Assembly (NCBI GenBank): GCA_018066245.1
Contig: JAGHRT010000025.1
Coordinates: 1 to 52,204 of the forward strand
Reading direction: 5' to 3'
Length of the DNA: 52,204 nucleotides
From: Candidatus Equimonas faecalis
Lineage (GTDB): Bacteria; Bacteroidota; Bacteroidia; Bacteroidales; Bacteroidaceae
A model generated the notes under the pieces. It did not search any database, was not told the DNA's origin, and was given only the letters and a program-made list of their open reading frames with translations. This document shows positions 32,556-41,176 of the stretch, in pieces; position 1 is the stretch's first letter, and every line of letters begins with the position of its first letter. Both the position numbers and the translations under genes were made by a program.

Positions 32556-33143
32556 TTACAGGGGGGGTGCTACGAGATGGTAGCGGTTGTCAAGCACGGC
32601 CGCGTTGCTATAGGTGGTAGATCCGCAGATGCTGATTGAATGGGCGTTATGCTGGTGCCCAAACAGGTGGCACTTAAGCAGTGGCAGTCCTTCTGCCTTT
32701 TTTTGAAGTTCCTTGCTTCCACAATGGCGCCCGTTCCAAACGTCGCCTATCCCAAACGGTGGTTGATGGGTGATAAGGACCTGCGTATCAGCTGGTATGC
32801 CTGCTACCATTTTGGTAAGGCGGCCTGCACGTACGTCCTCCATGAACATCGGTACGCCAAAAAACCTTACGCCTTCCAACTCTATGCCGGAATTGCATAG
32901 GTAGTGGACATCCTCTGGCAGCCCCTCAATGTTTCCGGCTCCGTACATGCACATATCGTGGTTGCCGGATATGAATAGCTTGTGCCGACAGGGCAAATCG
33001 CAAAACCACTCTATAAAGTCGTAGGCTTCCTCTTCGCTGCCAGCAAAGGTGAAGTCGCCTGAATGTACGGCTATATCAGCCTGGGGCAATTCTGTCAGTT
33101 TGCGGTGCTGACCATGTGTGTCAGAGAGATGGAGGATGGTCAT
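32556..33143 (-). CDS. Metallophosphoesterase, chromosomal copy
   Basis: The 195 residues show the calcineurin-like motifs SDTHGQH, VHSGDF, GNHDMC, THQPP and FGHQHN. The protein is colinear with the island gene at 12,307-12,897, sharing the same size and the signature ITGNHD/ISGNHD, but differs through much of the sequence. The cellular substrate is not known for this subfamily; small phosphodiesters are plausible. It is 48 bases downstream of the aspartate kinase gene. Confidence 0.9.
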   Translation of the reverse strand: MTILHLSDTHGQHRKLTELPQADIAVHSGDFTFAGSEEEAYDFIEWFCDLPCRHKLFISGNHDMCMYGAGNIEGLPEDVHYLCNSGIELEGVRFFGVPMFMEDVRAGRLTKMVAGIPADTQVLITHQPPFGIGDVWNGRHCGSKELQKKAEGLPLLKCHLFGHQHNAHSISICGSTTYSNAAVLDNRYHLVAPPL

Positions 33144-33191
33144 TGCAGGAACCTTAGAACCTGTGCTGCAGGCGTGAAATCCAAATTTACC

Positions 33192-34505
33192 TCAGAACAA
33201 GTGCTTGGAGAGTTGCTGCAGGGCCCATTGTTTTTGCTCCATGCTGACCAGTACGCTGACATTGTGGTCGGAACCTCCATAGCAGACCATGCGGACGGGC
33301 TTCTCTTTCAAGGCATCCAATACTTGGGCGCAGTAGCCGTGCTGCTCGGCGGCCATATCGCCCACTACGCAGATGATGCACTGATTCGTATCGACTTGCA
33401 CGGTACCCAGTTTGCGAAGGTCGTTGAGGATAGGCTCAAGATAGGCGGTGTTGTCAATGGTGAGCGATACGCCTACTTCGGAGGTGGTTACCATATCGAT
33501 GGAGGTCTTGTGCTCATCGAACACCTGGAACAGTCGGGCCAGAAAACCGCTGGCCAGAAGCATACGGCTGCTGATGACTTTGATGGCTGTGATGTTGTCT
33601 TTGGCTGCGATGGCTTTCACGCCCACTTCGTGTAGCTCGTTGTTGATAAGCGTGCCCGGGGCTTCGGGGCACAGAGTGTTGAGGAGGCGTACGGGCACGT
33701 TGGCGTAGCGGGCGGGCTGGATGCAGGTGGGGTGGAGGATTTTTGCTCCGAAATAGGCCAGTTCGGCAGCTTCCTCAAAGCTGAGTTGGCGCACGGGACG
33801 GGTTCCTTCCACAAAGCGGGGGTCATTGTTGTGCATCCCGTCGATGTCTGTCCATATTTGTATTTCGTCGGCATGTAGGCAGGCACCGATGATGCTGGCC
33901 GTGTAGTCGGAACCGCCGCGTTGGAGGTTGGCCACATGCCCTTCGGCATCGAGGCAGATGAAGCCTTGCGTGATGTATATGTGGTGGTCGCCTGCTTGCT
34001 CCATGGCCTGTTTCAGGTTCTGTTTGATAGCGGAGAAATGGGGCTCGCCGTCTGAGCCGAGGAGCATGAAGTCGTAGGCGGAAAGTAACACGGCATCGTG
34101 GCCCTGCTCTTTCATATAGCCGTTTACCATGTTGGTGCTGAGAATTTCGCCCTGAGCCAGAATCTCACGCTCAATTTCGGGTGTGCAAGTCTGGGCGGTG
34201 CAGCTTCTCAGCCAGTCGAAGCGCTCGTTCAGTATGTCGGCCACGTCGTTGCGAATGGAGGTGTCGCAGATGAGTTCTTCCAGATGCCGGGCATACTCAA
34301 TGCGCATGTGCGTGAGTACATTGTGGGCACTCTCGGTATTATTCTTGTGAAGGTAGTCTGCAAATTCAACCAGTTTGTTAGTGGTGCCGCTCATGGCACT
34401 CAGTACAACGAATTGAGGGGCTTTGGTGGCAGTGATGAGGCTGACTACATGTTTCATCCGCTGGGCGGAACCTACGGATGTACCTCCGAATTTAAGGACT
34501 TTCAT
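33192..34505 (-). CDS. lysC: Aspartate kinase
   Basis: The 437-residue enzyme phosphorylates L-aspartate, the first step to lysine, threonine and methionine. It begins MKVLKFGGTSVGSAQRM (the kinase KFGGTSV motif), has LQRGGSDYTASIIGA and WTDIDGMHNNDPR (active-site motifs), and ends with two ACT-like segments (VISSRMLLASGFLARLF, TSEVGVSLTID, QCIICVVGD). The ACT region implies feedback inhibition by an amino acid. It lacks the homoserine dehydrogenase fusion seen in some Bacteroidales ThrA. Confidence 0.95.
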   Translation of the reverse strand: MKVLKFGGTSVGSAQRMKHVVSLITATKAPQFVVLSAMSGTTNKLVEFADYLHKNNTESAHNVLTHMRIEYARHLEELICDTSIRNDVADILNERFDWLRSCTAQTCTPEIEREILAQGEILSTNMVNGYMKEQGHDAVLLSAYDFMLLGSDGEPHFSAIKQNLKQAMEQAGDHHIYITQGFICLDAEGHVANLQRGGSDYTASIIGACLHADEIQIWTDIDGMHNNDPRFVEGTRPVRQLSFEEAAELAYFGAKILHPTCIQPARYANVPVRLLNTLCPEAPGTLINNELHEVGVKAIAAKDNITAIKVISSRMLLASGFLARLFQVFDEHKTSIDMVTTSEVGVSLTIDNTAYLEPILNDLRKLGTVQVDTNQCIICVVGDMAAEQHGYCAQVLDALKEKPVRMVCYGGSDHNVSVLVSMEQKQWALQQLSKHLF

Positions 34506-34529
34506 ATTTTTCTTATTATTACCGTTGAG

Positions 34530-35210
34530 TTAGGCGTTTTGAGCATTCAGATTTGTAAGGGTGCCGTCTTGGCAAAGGTAGGTTGTGGCGGGGTGGGCGT
34601 CGATGATGTGCTGGTTGTGCGTTACCATAATGACGGCAGTTCCTTTCTGCTTGAGGGAAAAAAGGATATTCATGATTTTCTCCACGTTTTCGGGGTCGAG
34701 ATTGCCTGTAGGTTCGTCGGCCAAGATGAGCTCGGGCGAGTTGAGTATGGCACGGGCTATTGCCACGCGCTGCTGCTCTCCGCCGCTCAGTTCATGGGGA
34801 AATTTGGGTAGCTTGTCGTGTAGTCCCACTTGTGTCATCACTTCGGCGATGCGTTCCCGACGTGCCTCCTTGTCCTTCCACCCTGTGGCTCGAAGCACAA
34901 ATTGCAGGTTGTCCTCCACTGTGCGGTCGCGCAGAAGTTTGAAGTCCTGAAACACGATGCCCAGTCTGCGGCGCAGTTCAGGCACTTGGCTTTGTTTCAG
35001 GTGCTTGAGGTCAAAACCTAAGGCTTGTGCCGTTTCGCCCTTGGGCTTGAGTTCGCCGTCGATGGTGCGGAGTAGGGAAGTCTTTCCTGAGCCTACTTGT
35101 CCGATGATATATGCAAATTCTCCCGGGCCCATGGTAAAGTTCACTTGGCTTAGAATCTCGGTTCCCTTGCTTGGGCTGATGCTGACGTTCTGAAAATCGA
35201 CTAATGGCAT
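34530..35210 (-). CDS. ftsE: ABC ATPase, FtsE-like
   Basis: The 226-residue ATPase has Walker [10 protein letters not shown], signature [14 protein letters not shown], Walker [13 protein letters not shown] and the switch His in VMVTHNQ-like sequence (IMVTHNQH). FtsE with membrane partner FtsX regulates cell-wall hydrolases during division. FtsX is not in the window, so the symbol rests on sequence pattern alone; a lipoprotein-exporter (LolD-type) ATPase is the main alternative. It is 24 bases upstream of lysC on the same strand. Confidence 0.8.
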   Translation of the reverse strand: MPLVDFQNVSISPSKGTEILSQVNFTMGPGEFAYIIGQVGSGKTSLLRTIDGELKPKGETAQALGFDLKHLKQSQVPELRRRLGIVFQDFKLLRDRTVEDNLQFVLRATGWKDKEARRERIAEVMTQVGLHDKLPKFPHELSGGEQQRVAIARAILNSPELILADEPTGNLDPENVEKIMNILFSLKQKGTAVIMVTHNQHIIDAHPATTYLCQDGTLTNLNAQNA

Positions 35211-35456
35211 GATGGGTAAAGGATAAACAATTGCTTGGCAAATTTACGAAAATGCTGAGGATTGGCCAAGGGAGCGGAGGCTTTTTTGCATAATTCGGCA
35301 GAAAAGTCTGCGGGAAGGAAGGCGGAAATGGCGGAATGGGCGGCAGAATGCTACGCCTTTGGATGTGAGGCCGTCATCTTGCGGGTCGGTTTGTAACCAA
35401 AGGGGGGCAACAGGACTTCTGGAGGGCCTGCTTACTGTGGGGTGGAGTAGTGGGGC

Positions 35457-37400
35457 TTATTCTTCGAGGGCTTTACATTCTCTAAGCCAGAGTTCGGCAG
35501 AGGCGTCGGAGGGCATGTGCCAGTCGGAACGGGGAGAAAGCGAGCAACTGCCCACTTTGGGGCCGTCGGGCAGGCAGGAGCGTTTGAACTGCTGCTGGAA
35601 AAAACGGCGGTAGAAGGTCGTTAGCCATTGGCGTATGGTGTCGGGTGTGAAACTGCCCTCAAAGGTCTGACAGGCCAGCCAGTAGATTTTGCGGGGGCGG
35701 AAACCGTGGCGCAGCACGTGGAAGAGGAAAAAGTCGTGGAGTTCATAAGGCCCCACGAGGTCTTCGGTCTTTTGTTGGATGGTGCCGTCGGAATTGGCGG
35801 GAATCAGTTCTGGGCTGATGGGCGTGGCTACGATGTCGAGTAGCACTTCCTTGGTGAAGCTGTCCACAAGGTTATTGGCCATCCATGCTACGAGATGGCG
35901 GATGAGTGTTTTGGGCACGCCGGCGTTCACGCCGTACATGGACATGTGGTCGCCGTTGTAGGTGGCCCAGCCGAGGGCGAGTTCGGAGAGATCGCCTGTG
36001 CCCACCACGAGGCCGCCCATCTGGTTGGCGGCATCCATGAGCACTTGCGTGCGCTCGCGGGCTTGCGCGTTTTCGTAAGTGGTGTCGTGGTTGTCGGGGT
36101 CATGGCCAATGTCCTTGAAGTGCAGGCTGCAGGCTTCGGCAATACTGATTTCGCGCACGCTGATGCCGAGGTTTTTCATCAGTCGCACGGCATTGTTGTA
36201 GGTTCGGTCGGTCGTGCCGAATCCCGGCATGGTAATGCCCACGATGCCTTTGTGGTCGAGGCCGAGACGGTCGAAAGCATGAATGGTTACGAGGAGGGCC
36301 AGCGTGCTGTCCAGGCCTCCGCTGATACCTATTACCGCCGTCTTGGCGTGGGTGTGGGCCAAGCGTTTGGCCAGGCCTTCACTTTGTATGAACAGTATTT
36401 CCTCGCAACGCTTCTCCAGGGCTGCTCCTTCGGGCACGAAGGGATGGGCCTTGATGGGGCGGGTAAGTCGGAAGTCGCTGTCGTCTTGCTCGATGTAGGG
36501 CAGGGATACCGTGGTGCAGGCCTGTGTGTGTGTGGCCCAGGGGCAGGCTTCGTCTGAAAGGCGGTGGGCACGCCGTTCCCCTTGCAGGAGCTCCACGTCG
36601 ATTTCGCTGACGATGACCTGCTCCTTCATACTGAACAGTTTGCTGACGGCCAGCAGGTTGCCGTTTTCGGCGATGTAGGCGTGGCCGGCAAAGACGGTGT
36701 CCTGTGTGCTTTCGCCGTAGCCGCAACTGGCATAGACATAGCCGCAATGGCAGCGAAGGCTCTGGCAACGGATGCTTTGACGGAGATAGAAGCCCTGACC
36801 TATGGTTTCGGCTGTGGCTGAGAGGTTGAATATGATGTCGGCTCCCGCAGCAGTCAGGGCCGTGCTGGGCGGAATGGGCGTGCCGAGGTCGTGGCCTAAT
36901 TCTATGCCGAAGCTGAACTGTTCGCCCTTGAAGATGAGTTGCGGGCTGAATGGTACTTCCTGCCCGCACAATGTCAGGGACTGATTGGCACGAAGGTGGG
37001 CGGCAGGGCTGAACCAGCGTGTGCCGTCGCCGGTCTTATGGTTGGAAGTATAGGTTTTGGGCACAAGTCCCAGCAATTTGCCGCCTTGGATAACGGCTGC
37101 ACAGTCAAAGAGTTGTCCGTCGAAGGCCACGGGCAGGCCGACCAGGGTAATGACGTTGAGATTGCGGCTGAACTCTACCAGCCGGAGCATGGCGCTCTCA
37201 GCTTCCTCGATGAGGAGATGCTGGAAGAAAATGTCTTGGCAGGTATAGCCCGTGAGGCTCAACTCGGGGAAGCACAGCACTTCCACGCCTTGGGCGTTGG
37301 CCGTCAGCATAATCTGCTGAATCTGTTCGGCGTTGGCCTTGCAGTCGGCCACTTCCACGTGGGGGATGGCCGCTGCCACTCTTACAAATCCGTGTTTCAT
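35457..37400 (-). CDS. nadE: Glutamine-dependent NAD+ synthetase
   Basis: The 647-residue enzyme makes NAD+ from nicotinate adenine dinucleotide. The N-terminal nitrilase-type glutaminase domain (CFPELSLTGYTCQDIFFQ near residue 43) supplies ammonia. The C-terminal synthetase has the PP-loop ISGGLDSTLALLVTIHAFDR, then GFGTTDRTYNNAVRLM and GTGDLSELALGWATYNGDHM. The length is typical of two-domain NadE (about 640-680). It is 24 bases downstream of the FHA gene. The 246 bases between its 3' end and the ftsE-like start show no gene. Confidence 0.96.
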   Translation of the reverse strand: MKHGFVRVAAAIPHVEVADCKANAEQIQQIMLTANAQGVEVLCFPELSLTGYTCQDIFFQHLLIEEAESAMLRLVEFSRNLNVITLVGLPVAFDGQLFDCAAVIQGGKLLGLVPKTYTSNHKTGDGTRWFSPAAHLRANQSLTLCGQEVPFSPQLIFKGEQFSFGIELGHDLGTPIPPSTALTAAGADIIFNLSATAETIGQGFYLRQSIRCQSLRCHCGYVYASCGYGESTQDTVFAGHAYIAENGNLLAVSKLFSMKEQVIVSEIDVELLQGERRAHRLSDEACPWATHTQACTTVSLPYIEQDDSDFRLTRPIKAHPFVPEGAALEKRCEEILFIQSEGLAKRLAHTHAKTAVIGISGGLDSTLALLVTIHAFDRLGLDHKGIVGITMPGFGTTDRTYNNAVRLMKNLGISVREISIAEACSLHFKDIGHDPDNHDTTYENAQARERTQVLMDAANQMGGLVVGTGDLSELALGWATYNGDHMSMYGVNAGVPKTLIRHLVAWMANNLVDSFTKEVLLDIVATPISPELIPANSDGTIQQKTEDLVGPYELHDFFLFHVLRHGFRPRKIYWLACQTFEGSFTPDTIRQWLTTFYRRFFQQQFKRSCLPDGPKVGSCSLSPRSDWHMPSDASAELWLRECKALEE

Positions 37401-37424
37401 TGCAACTTGGTAATACGATGGGTT

Positions 37425-37931
37425 TCAGTCCTCGGCTTTAACGATGAGCGAGGTGGCTCCGATGGTAATCACGTCGCCGTCTTGCAGCGTAACGCGCTCC
37501 TTGAGGCGGAGCAGGTGGTCGCCGATGAAGGTGCCCGTATTGCTGGGCGCGTCGCGCAGCGTGAGGGTGGGTGAGCCTCCCCGCAGGGCTACGTTGATGA
37601 TGCAGTGGGTGGTGTCCACGCTGGGGTCCACCGTCTTGAAAGCCGCGTTGGCGTTGGTGCCCGGCACGTGCCTGCCAATGACGTTGTCGCCTTCGTAGAG
37701 GGGGATTTCCTGCTTCAGGTGGAAAGCATTCTCTATGACGATGACGGCGGCATAGGCTTGGCGGTCAGGTTCCTCGGCTTCGTCGGTTTCGGAACTGGCT
37801 GCGGGTTTGATGCGCAGGCGGAACTGCTTGCGGCAGGCGGGGCACTCGAACACGAGTGTGCGTCCGGGCGTGTATTGTTCGTTGTCGAACAGTATGGATT
37901 CGTCGCACTTGGGACAATGTATGCGCTTCAT
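37425..37931 (-). CDS. Zinc-ribbon and FHA domain protein
   Basis: The 168 residues start with a zinc ribbon (IHCPKCDESI, then ECPACRKQFRL), a linker rich in Glu, and a C-terminal FHA domain (NVIGRHVPGTNA, DTTHCIINV, NTGTFIGDHLLRLKERVTLQDGD). FHA domains bind phosphothreonine peptides, so this protein probably reads Ser/Thr kinase signalling. It lies between the HU/SPOR gene and nadE; the partner kinase is not in the window. Confidence 0.85.
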   Translation of the reverse strand: MKRIHCPKCDESILFDNEQYTPGRTLVFECPACRKQFRLRIKPAASSETDEAEEPDRQAYAAVIVIENAFHLKQEIPLYEGDNVIGRHVPGTNANAAFKTVDPSVDTTHCIINVALRGGSPTLTLRDAPSNTGTFIGDHLLRLKERVTLQDGDVITIGATSLIVKAED

Positions 37932-38035
37932 AGGCGTGTGAAAAAGGGGCTAAAAGCAACGGCTCCCCTGATTCCGTGGCAGAATCGGGGGAGCCGGCCC
38001 CGAGATTCATAGCCAAGGGGCTGTTGGGGGGCGGT

Positions 38036-39058
38036 TTAGAGTTTCAGCAGCCAGCAGTCGGCAAACTGTTCGTCGTTGTTGAGGATGCGGATGTAGTTGC
38101 GGCCTTCCTCTTCGGTGGCGAAGTGGCCCACTACCACGCGGCGCATTGTGCCGGTGTCCATGATGCGGGCGGAGGTCATGCCTTTGGCTTGCAGTTTCTT
38201 GACGTATTCTTCGGCGTATGCCCTGCTCACGGCTGAGGCCAGTACGACCGCGTACTTGTCGGCGGCAACCGGCTGGGGAGCAGCCTTCTGTTCAATCTTC
38301 GGCGTGGCAGGCGCAGCCGTGGCGGGCGCGGCTTCGGCCTTCACTTCCTCGGGCATGGCGGGCTGCGGGGCAGGGGCTGTGGCGGAGGGTGTGCTGGCCG
38401 TCTGGTGCTTCACCACTACGCGTTTGTGTACCGTTACCTGCTTGTGTACCTGCGTGGGCACGACGCTGGCCATGCGCTCGGTCGTGTCAAGCGGGTTGCC
38501 CGTAGGTATGGCGAGGAAATAGAACAGGACGGCCAGTACCGCAGCTGCCACGTATTTGGCTGCGTTGCGGTTGATGCGTATGACGTAGTATTTGCTGTCG
38601 TCGTCCGTGTTCTGCGTTTTGAGGGTGGCCGGCTGGGCTTCCACCTTGCGTGCGAACACGCTGTCGAGGCCGTAGAGTTCAGGGGTCATGATGCCGTCTT
38701 CGCGGGGGGTGAAGTTGATGCCTCCTTCGCTATTGGCGGCCAGCGTGCCGATGCCAATCAGTTCCACGGAGCCATCTGTCTGGATGGTCTGTTTCAGGTT
38801 GTCCACATGCTCGTTCAGCAGGCGGCTTGCCTCGTAGTAGGAGAGGCCGTCGTGGCGCTGATAGCGTTCCATCAGGAGGCCGTCGTTGATGGACAGCAGG
38901 GCGTTGAATGTTACACGGCGCATGGGGGGATAGAAGCATCCCTCCTCCTCGTTGTAGTAAGCATCCTGATGCTGGGTAACGAAGCCGCCGAGGCCTGGTA
39001 TTACCACGCAGTTGTGCTTAACAAGCAAGGTTTCAATATGTTTCGCCAGTGTGAGCAT
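38036..39058 (-). CDS. HU-CCDC81/SPOR domain cell-envelope protein
   Basis: The 340-residue protein begins with the HU-like CCDC81-type domains of Bacteroidota (HIETLLVKHNCVVIPGLGGFVTQ and a second, RYQRHDGLSYYEASRLL). A membrane helix follows (about residue 170), then a Pro/Ala-rich periplasmic linker and a C-terminal SPOR domain (KYAVVLASAVSRAYAEEYV to RVVVGHFATEEEGRNYI). SPOR binds denuded peptidoglycan, so it is probably a division-site or wall-associated protein with a cytoplasmic DNA-binding-like head. It begins the minus-strand run. Confidence 0.88.
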   Translation of the reverse strand: MLTLAKHIETLLVKHNCVVIPGLGGFVTQHQDAYYNEEEGCFYPPMRRVTFNALLSINDGLLMERYQRHDGLSYYEASRLLNEHVDNLKQTIQTDGSVELIGIGTLAANSEGGINFTPREDGIMTPELYGLDSVFARKVEAQPATLKTQNTDDDSKYYVIRINRNAAKYVAAAVLAVLFYFLAIPTGNPLDTTERMASVVPTQVHKQVTVHKRVVVKHQTASTPSATAPAPQPAMPEEVKAEAAPATAAPATPKIEQKAAPQPVAADKYAVVLASAVSRAYAEEYVKKLQAKGMTSARIMDTGTMRRVVVGHFATEEEGRNYIRILNNDEQFADCWLLKL

Positions 39059-39613
39059 TGTTTTACTTTAAGTGGATTGGGTCTTTCTCCGCCTTGCGTT
39101 CAGCGCGAGGCTTGGGGAAAAGTGATTGCAAAGGTACTACTTTTTTTGAGAAGTAGCCCCCTGTCGTGCAGAAAAAATGATAGTTTTTTTAACTTTTCCC
39201 GCAATTTTTCATCTGCCAGCTGTCAAAAGTGCCATTCGGCGGATGAAATGACGCGGCGGGGCGGGGCGTGGAAAGCCCTTCTCTGATGCGTGAACCTCGC
39301 GCTCACGCACGCGTTCCTTATTATATAGTAGGGTAGGAGGGCGGTGGAGGAGATGCCGGAACAGGCGGCGTGCCCTGTGTTGCGGTTTGTCAAGTAAAAT
39401 ACAGAAAAGCGGTACGCGTGCGTGGCGTGTAGCCGATGGGGCTTATCTCCCCTCGTGAATACGCGATTCTCGGAAAAGTTGGGTTTGTGGTTGGTTTACA
39501 GGGTGTTGCCTGCAATGACAGTTGTTCGTGATAAAGAAATACTTGAAATTTGGCGTGTTTTCGTGCTGATTTATGTGCTGTTTGTGTGTGCTAATCTATA
39601 GGAAAGCGTGAAC

Positions 39614-39660
39614 TGTAGTAGGGAGTAGTGCGTCGTGCCGTAGGGAGTAGTGCGTACTGT
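39614..39660. repeat. Intergenic GTAGGGAGTAG repeat pair
   Basis: GTAGGGAGTAGTGCGT occurs twice in direct orientation with 7-10 bases between. It resembles the GTATGGAGTAG units upstream of korA and the GGGTAG palindrome near 51,845. Confidence 0.6.
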
Positions 39661-39866
39661 CAGCGGACTTGTGTGCGCAGGTCCTTGGCTGGGTCGCAGA
39701 AATCCTCCTTTAGGTGGTCTTATCCTGCTTTTCGATTTGTCAAGAATTATGCTTATTATTTCTCCGTAGCCGTATTTGCGGGCTTTCAGAGCGCCGCTTA
39801 GAGCCGTCGCTTGAGCCGTCGGCGTTGCCCTGCCGACGCGCCCTATTTCCTTTTTAGTGTGTGAAT

Positions 39867-39898
39867 TTTGGCCAATTCAGAATAAATCCGTAACTTTG
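39867..39898 (+). promoter_or_regulatory. Promoter of the glycosyltransferase-helicase operon
   Basis: TTTG (39,867-39,870), 20 bases, TAACTTTG (39,891-39,898): a full Bacteroidota promoter. It gives a leader of about 85 bases to the ATG at 39,988. Confidence 0.85.
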
Positions 39899-39987
39899 CC
39901 GTTCAAAGCAAAAGGCTGGCAGGCAGTAGCCCTGCACGGGGTGGCACGAGGCCGAAAGCCGCACCTGAGAACGCCTGCTGCGGACAG

Positions 39988-41169
39988 ATGAAAAAACACG
40001 CTATGAAGGAAGCGAACAACATACGGTGCAGGGTTCTGCTGGACTACCAGACGTTCCACATTCAGCGCTTCGGGGGCATTTCCCGCTATTTCCATGAAAT
40101 GGCTTCCCGAATGCGCCGCACGGAGTGTACGATAAGCATACTCCTGTCGATGAACCAGTACCTGCGGAGCAATCCCCGCGTTCACTTCCTGTATGTGCCC
40201 AAGCGTCTGTTCAAGGCGCTTGAGGGTCTTTTCCGAGCCATCAACCGGTGCGGGTCGCTGAGAAGGATAAAGGCGGGGCGTTTCGATGTGCTCCATCCGA
40301 CGTACTACGACCCCTATTTCCTCGATGCGCTGGGCGACAAGCCGTTTGTGCTTACCGTCCACGACATGACGCACGAGCGCTATCCCGAATACTTTGCGCC
40401 CAACGATAAGACGGCGCTCCACAAGCGGCTGCTGGCCGAAAGGGCCGCAAGGATAATTGCCATCAGCACGTGTACCAAGCGCGACATTATGCACTACCTG
40501 CATGTGCCGGAAGATAAGATAGACGTGATTTACCACGGCTTTGAGCCTCGTGCCGTGGCCGACGTGCCCGTTCCGGGCTTGCCGCCGAAATACATCCTCT
40601 ATGTGGGGGAACGGCGCGGCTACAAGAATTTCGGCACCTTCGCGGCTGCGTTTGCTCTCCTGCACAAGACGTGCCCCGACCTCCACGTTGTCCTGACCGG
40701 ACGCCCCGCCTCGAAAAGCGAGCAAAGGCTGTATGAGGAGCAGGGCATTGCAGATTGCGTCCACACGTTCACCGATGTGGACGACAATACCTTGGCCCTG
40801 CTGTTCCGCAAGGCCGAGGCCTTTGTCTATCCCTCCCTCTACGAAGGTTTCGGCATCCCCATTCTGGAAGCCTTTGCGCAGGATTGCCCCGTGGTGCTGA
40901 GCCGTGCGAGCTGCTTCCCGGAAGTGGCCGGCGACGCAGCGTTGTATTTCGACACCCTTTCGGCAGAATCGCTGGCCGAGGCGGTGGAGAAGGTCGTCGG
41001 CGACGCCAACCTGCGCAGGCGGCTGGTGGAGAAGGGGAGAATACGCCTGAAGGACTTTACTTGGGAAAAGACGGCGCAGCAGACGGAGGCCTGCTACATG
41101 AAGTGCCTGGCGGAAGCGCAGCAGGCCGAACTCCGTCGGAAGCCGCAAATACACAACGACAACTCTTAA
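39988..41169 (+). CDS. Glycosyltransferase family 4-like protein
   Basis: The 393-residue cytoplasmic protein has a GT-B fold. The donor-side motifs are LYVGERRGYKNF, an HVVLTGRPASK segment, and FVYPSLYEGFGIPILEAFAQ with the conserved Glu for nucleotide-sugar binding; CFPEVAGDAALYF follows. It transfers a sugar from a nucleotide donor, probably to a surface polysaccharide or lipid. Either Met at 39,988 or 40,003 may be used. It lies 7 bases before the helicase gene, so the two are cotranscribed. The acceptor is unknown. Confidence 0.9.
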   Translation: MKKHAMKEANNIRCRVLLDYQTFHIQRFGGISRYFHEMASRMRRTECTISILLSMNQYLRSNPRVHFLYVPKRLFKALEGLFRAINRCGSLRRIKAGRFDVLHPTYYDPYFLDALGDKPFVLTVHDMTHERYPEYFAPNDKTALHKRLLAERAARIIAISTCTKRDIMHYLHVPEDKIDVIYHGFEPRAVADVPVPGLPPKYILYVGERRGYKNFGTFAAAFALLHKTCPDLHVVLTGRPASKSEQRLYEEQGIADCVHTFTDVDDNTLALLFRKAEAFVYPSLYEGFGIPILEAFAQDCPVVLSRASCFPEVAGDAALYFDTLSAESLAEAVEKVVGDANLRRRLVEKGRIRLKDFTWEKTAQQTEACYMKCLAEAQQAELRRKPQIHNDNS

Positions 41170-41176
41170 ACTCAAT

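Larger units (their letters stand above)
39059..39987. other. Long divergent intergenic region
   Basis: No convincing gene is seen in 929 bases. It contains the GTAGGGAGTAGTGCGT repeat twice (near 39,617 and 39,640), a hairpin CGTCGGC/GCCGACG at 39,817-39,838, and the promoter of the glycosyltransferase at 39,867-39,898. The stretch 39,300-39,600 has no recognised feature. Confidence 0.6.

Noticed and set aside
39877-41175. 432-codon minus-strand frame opposite the glycosyltransferase
   Set aside because: The plus frame has GT-B motifs and a consensus promoter; the antisense frame has neither.
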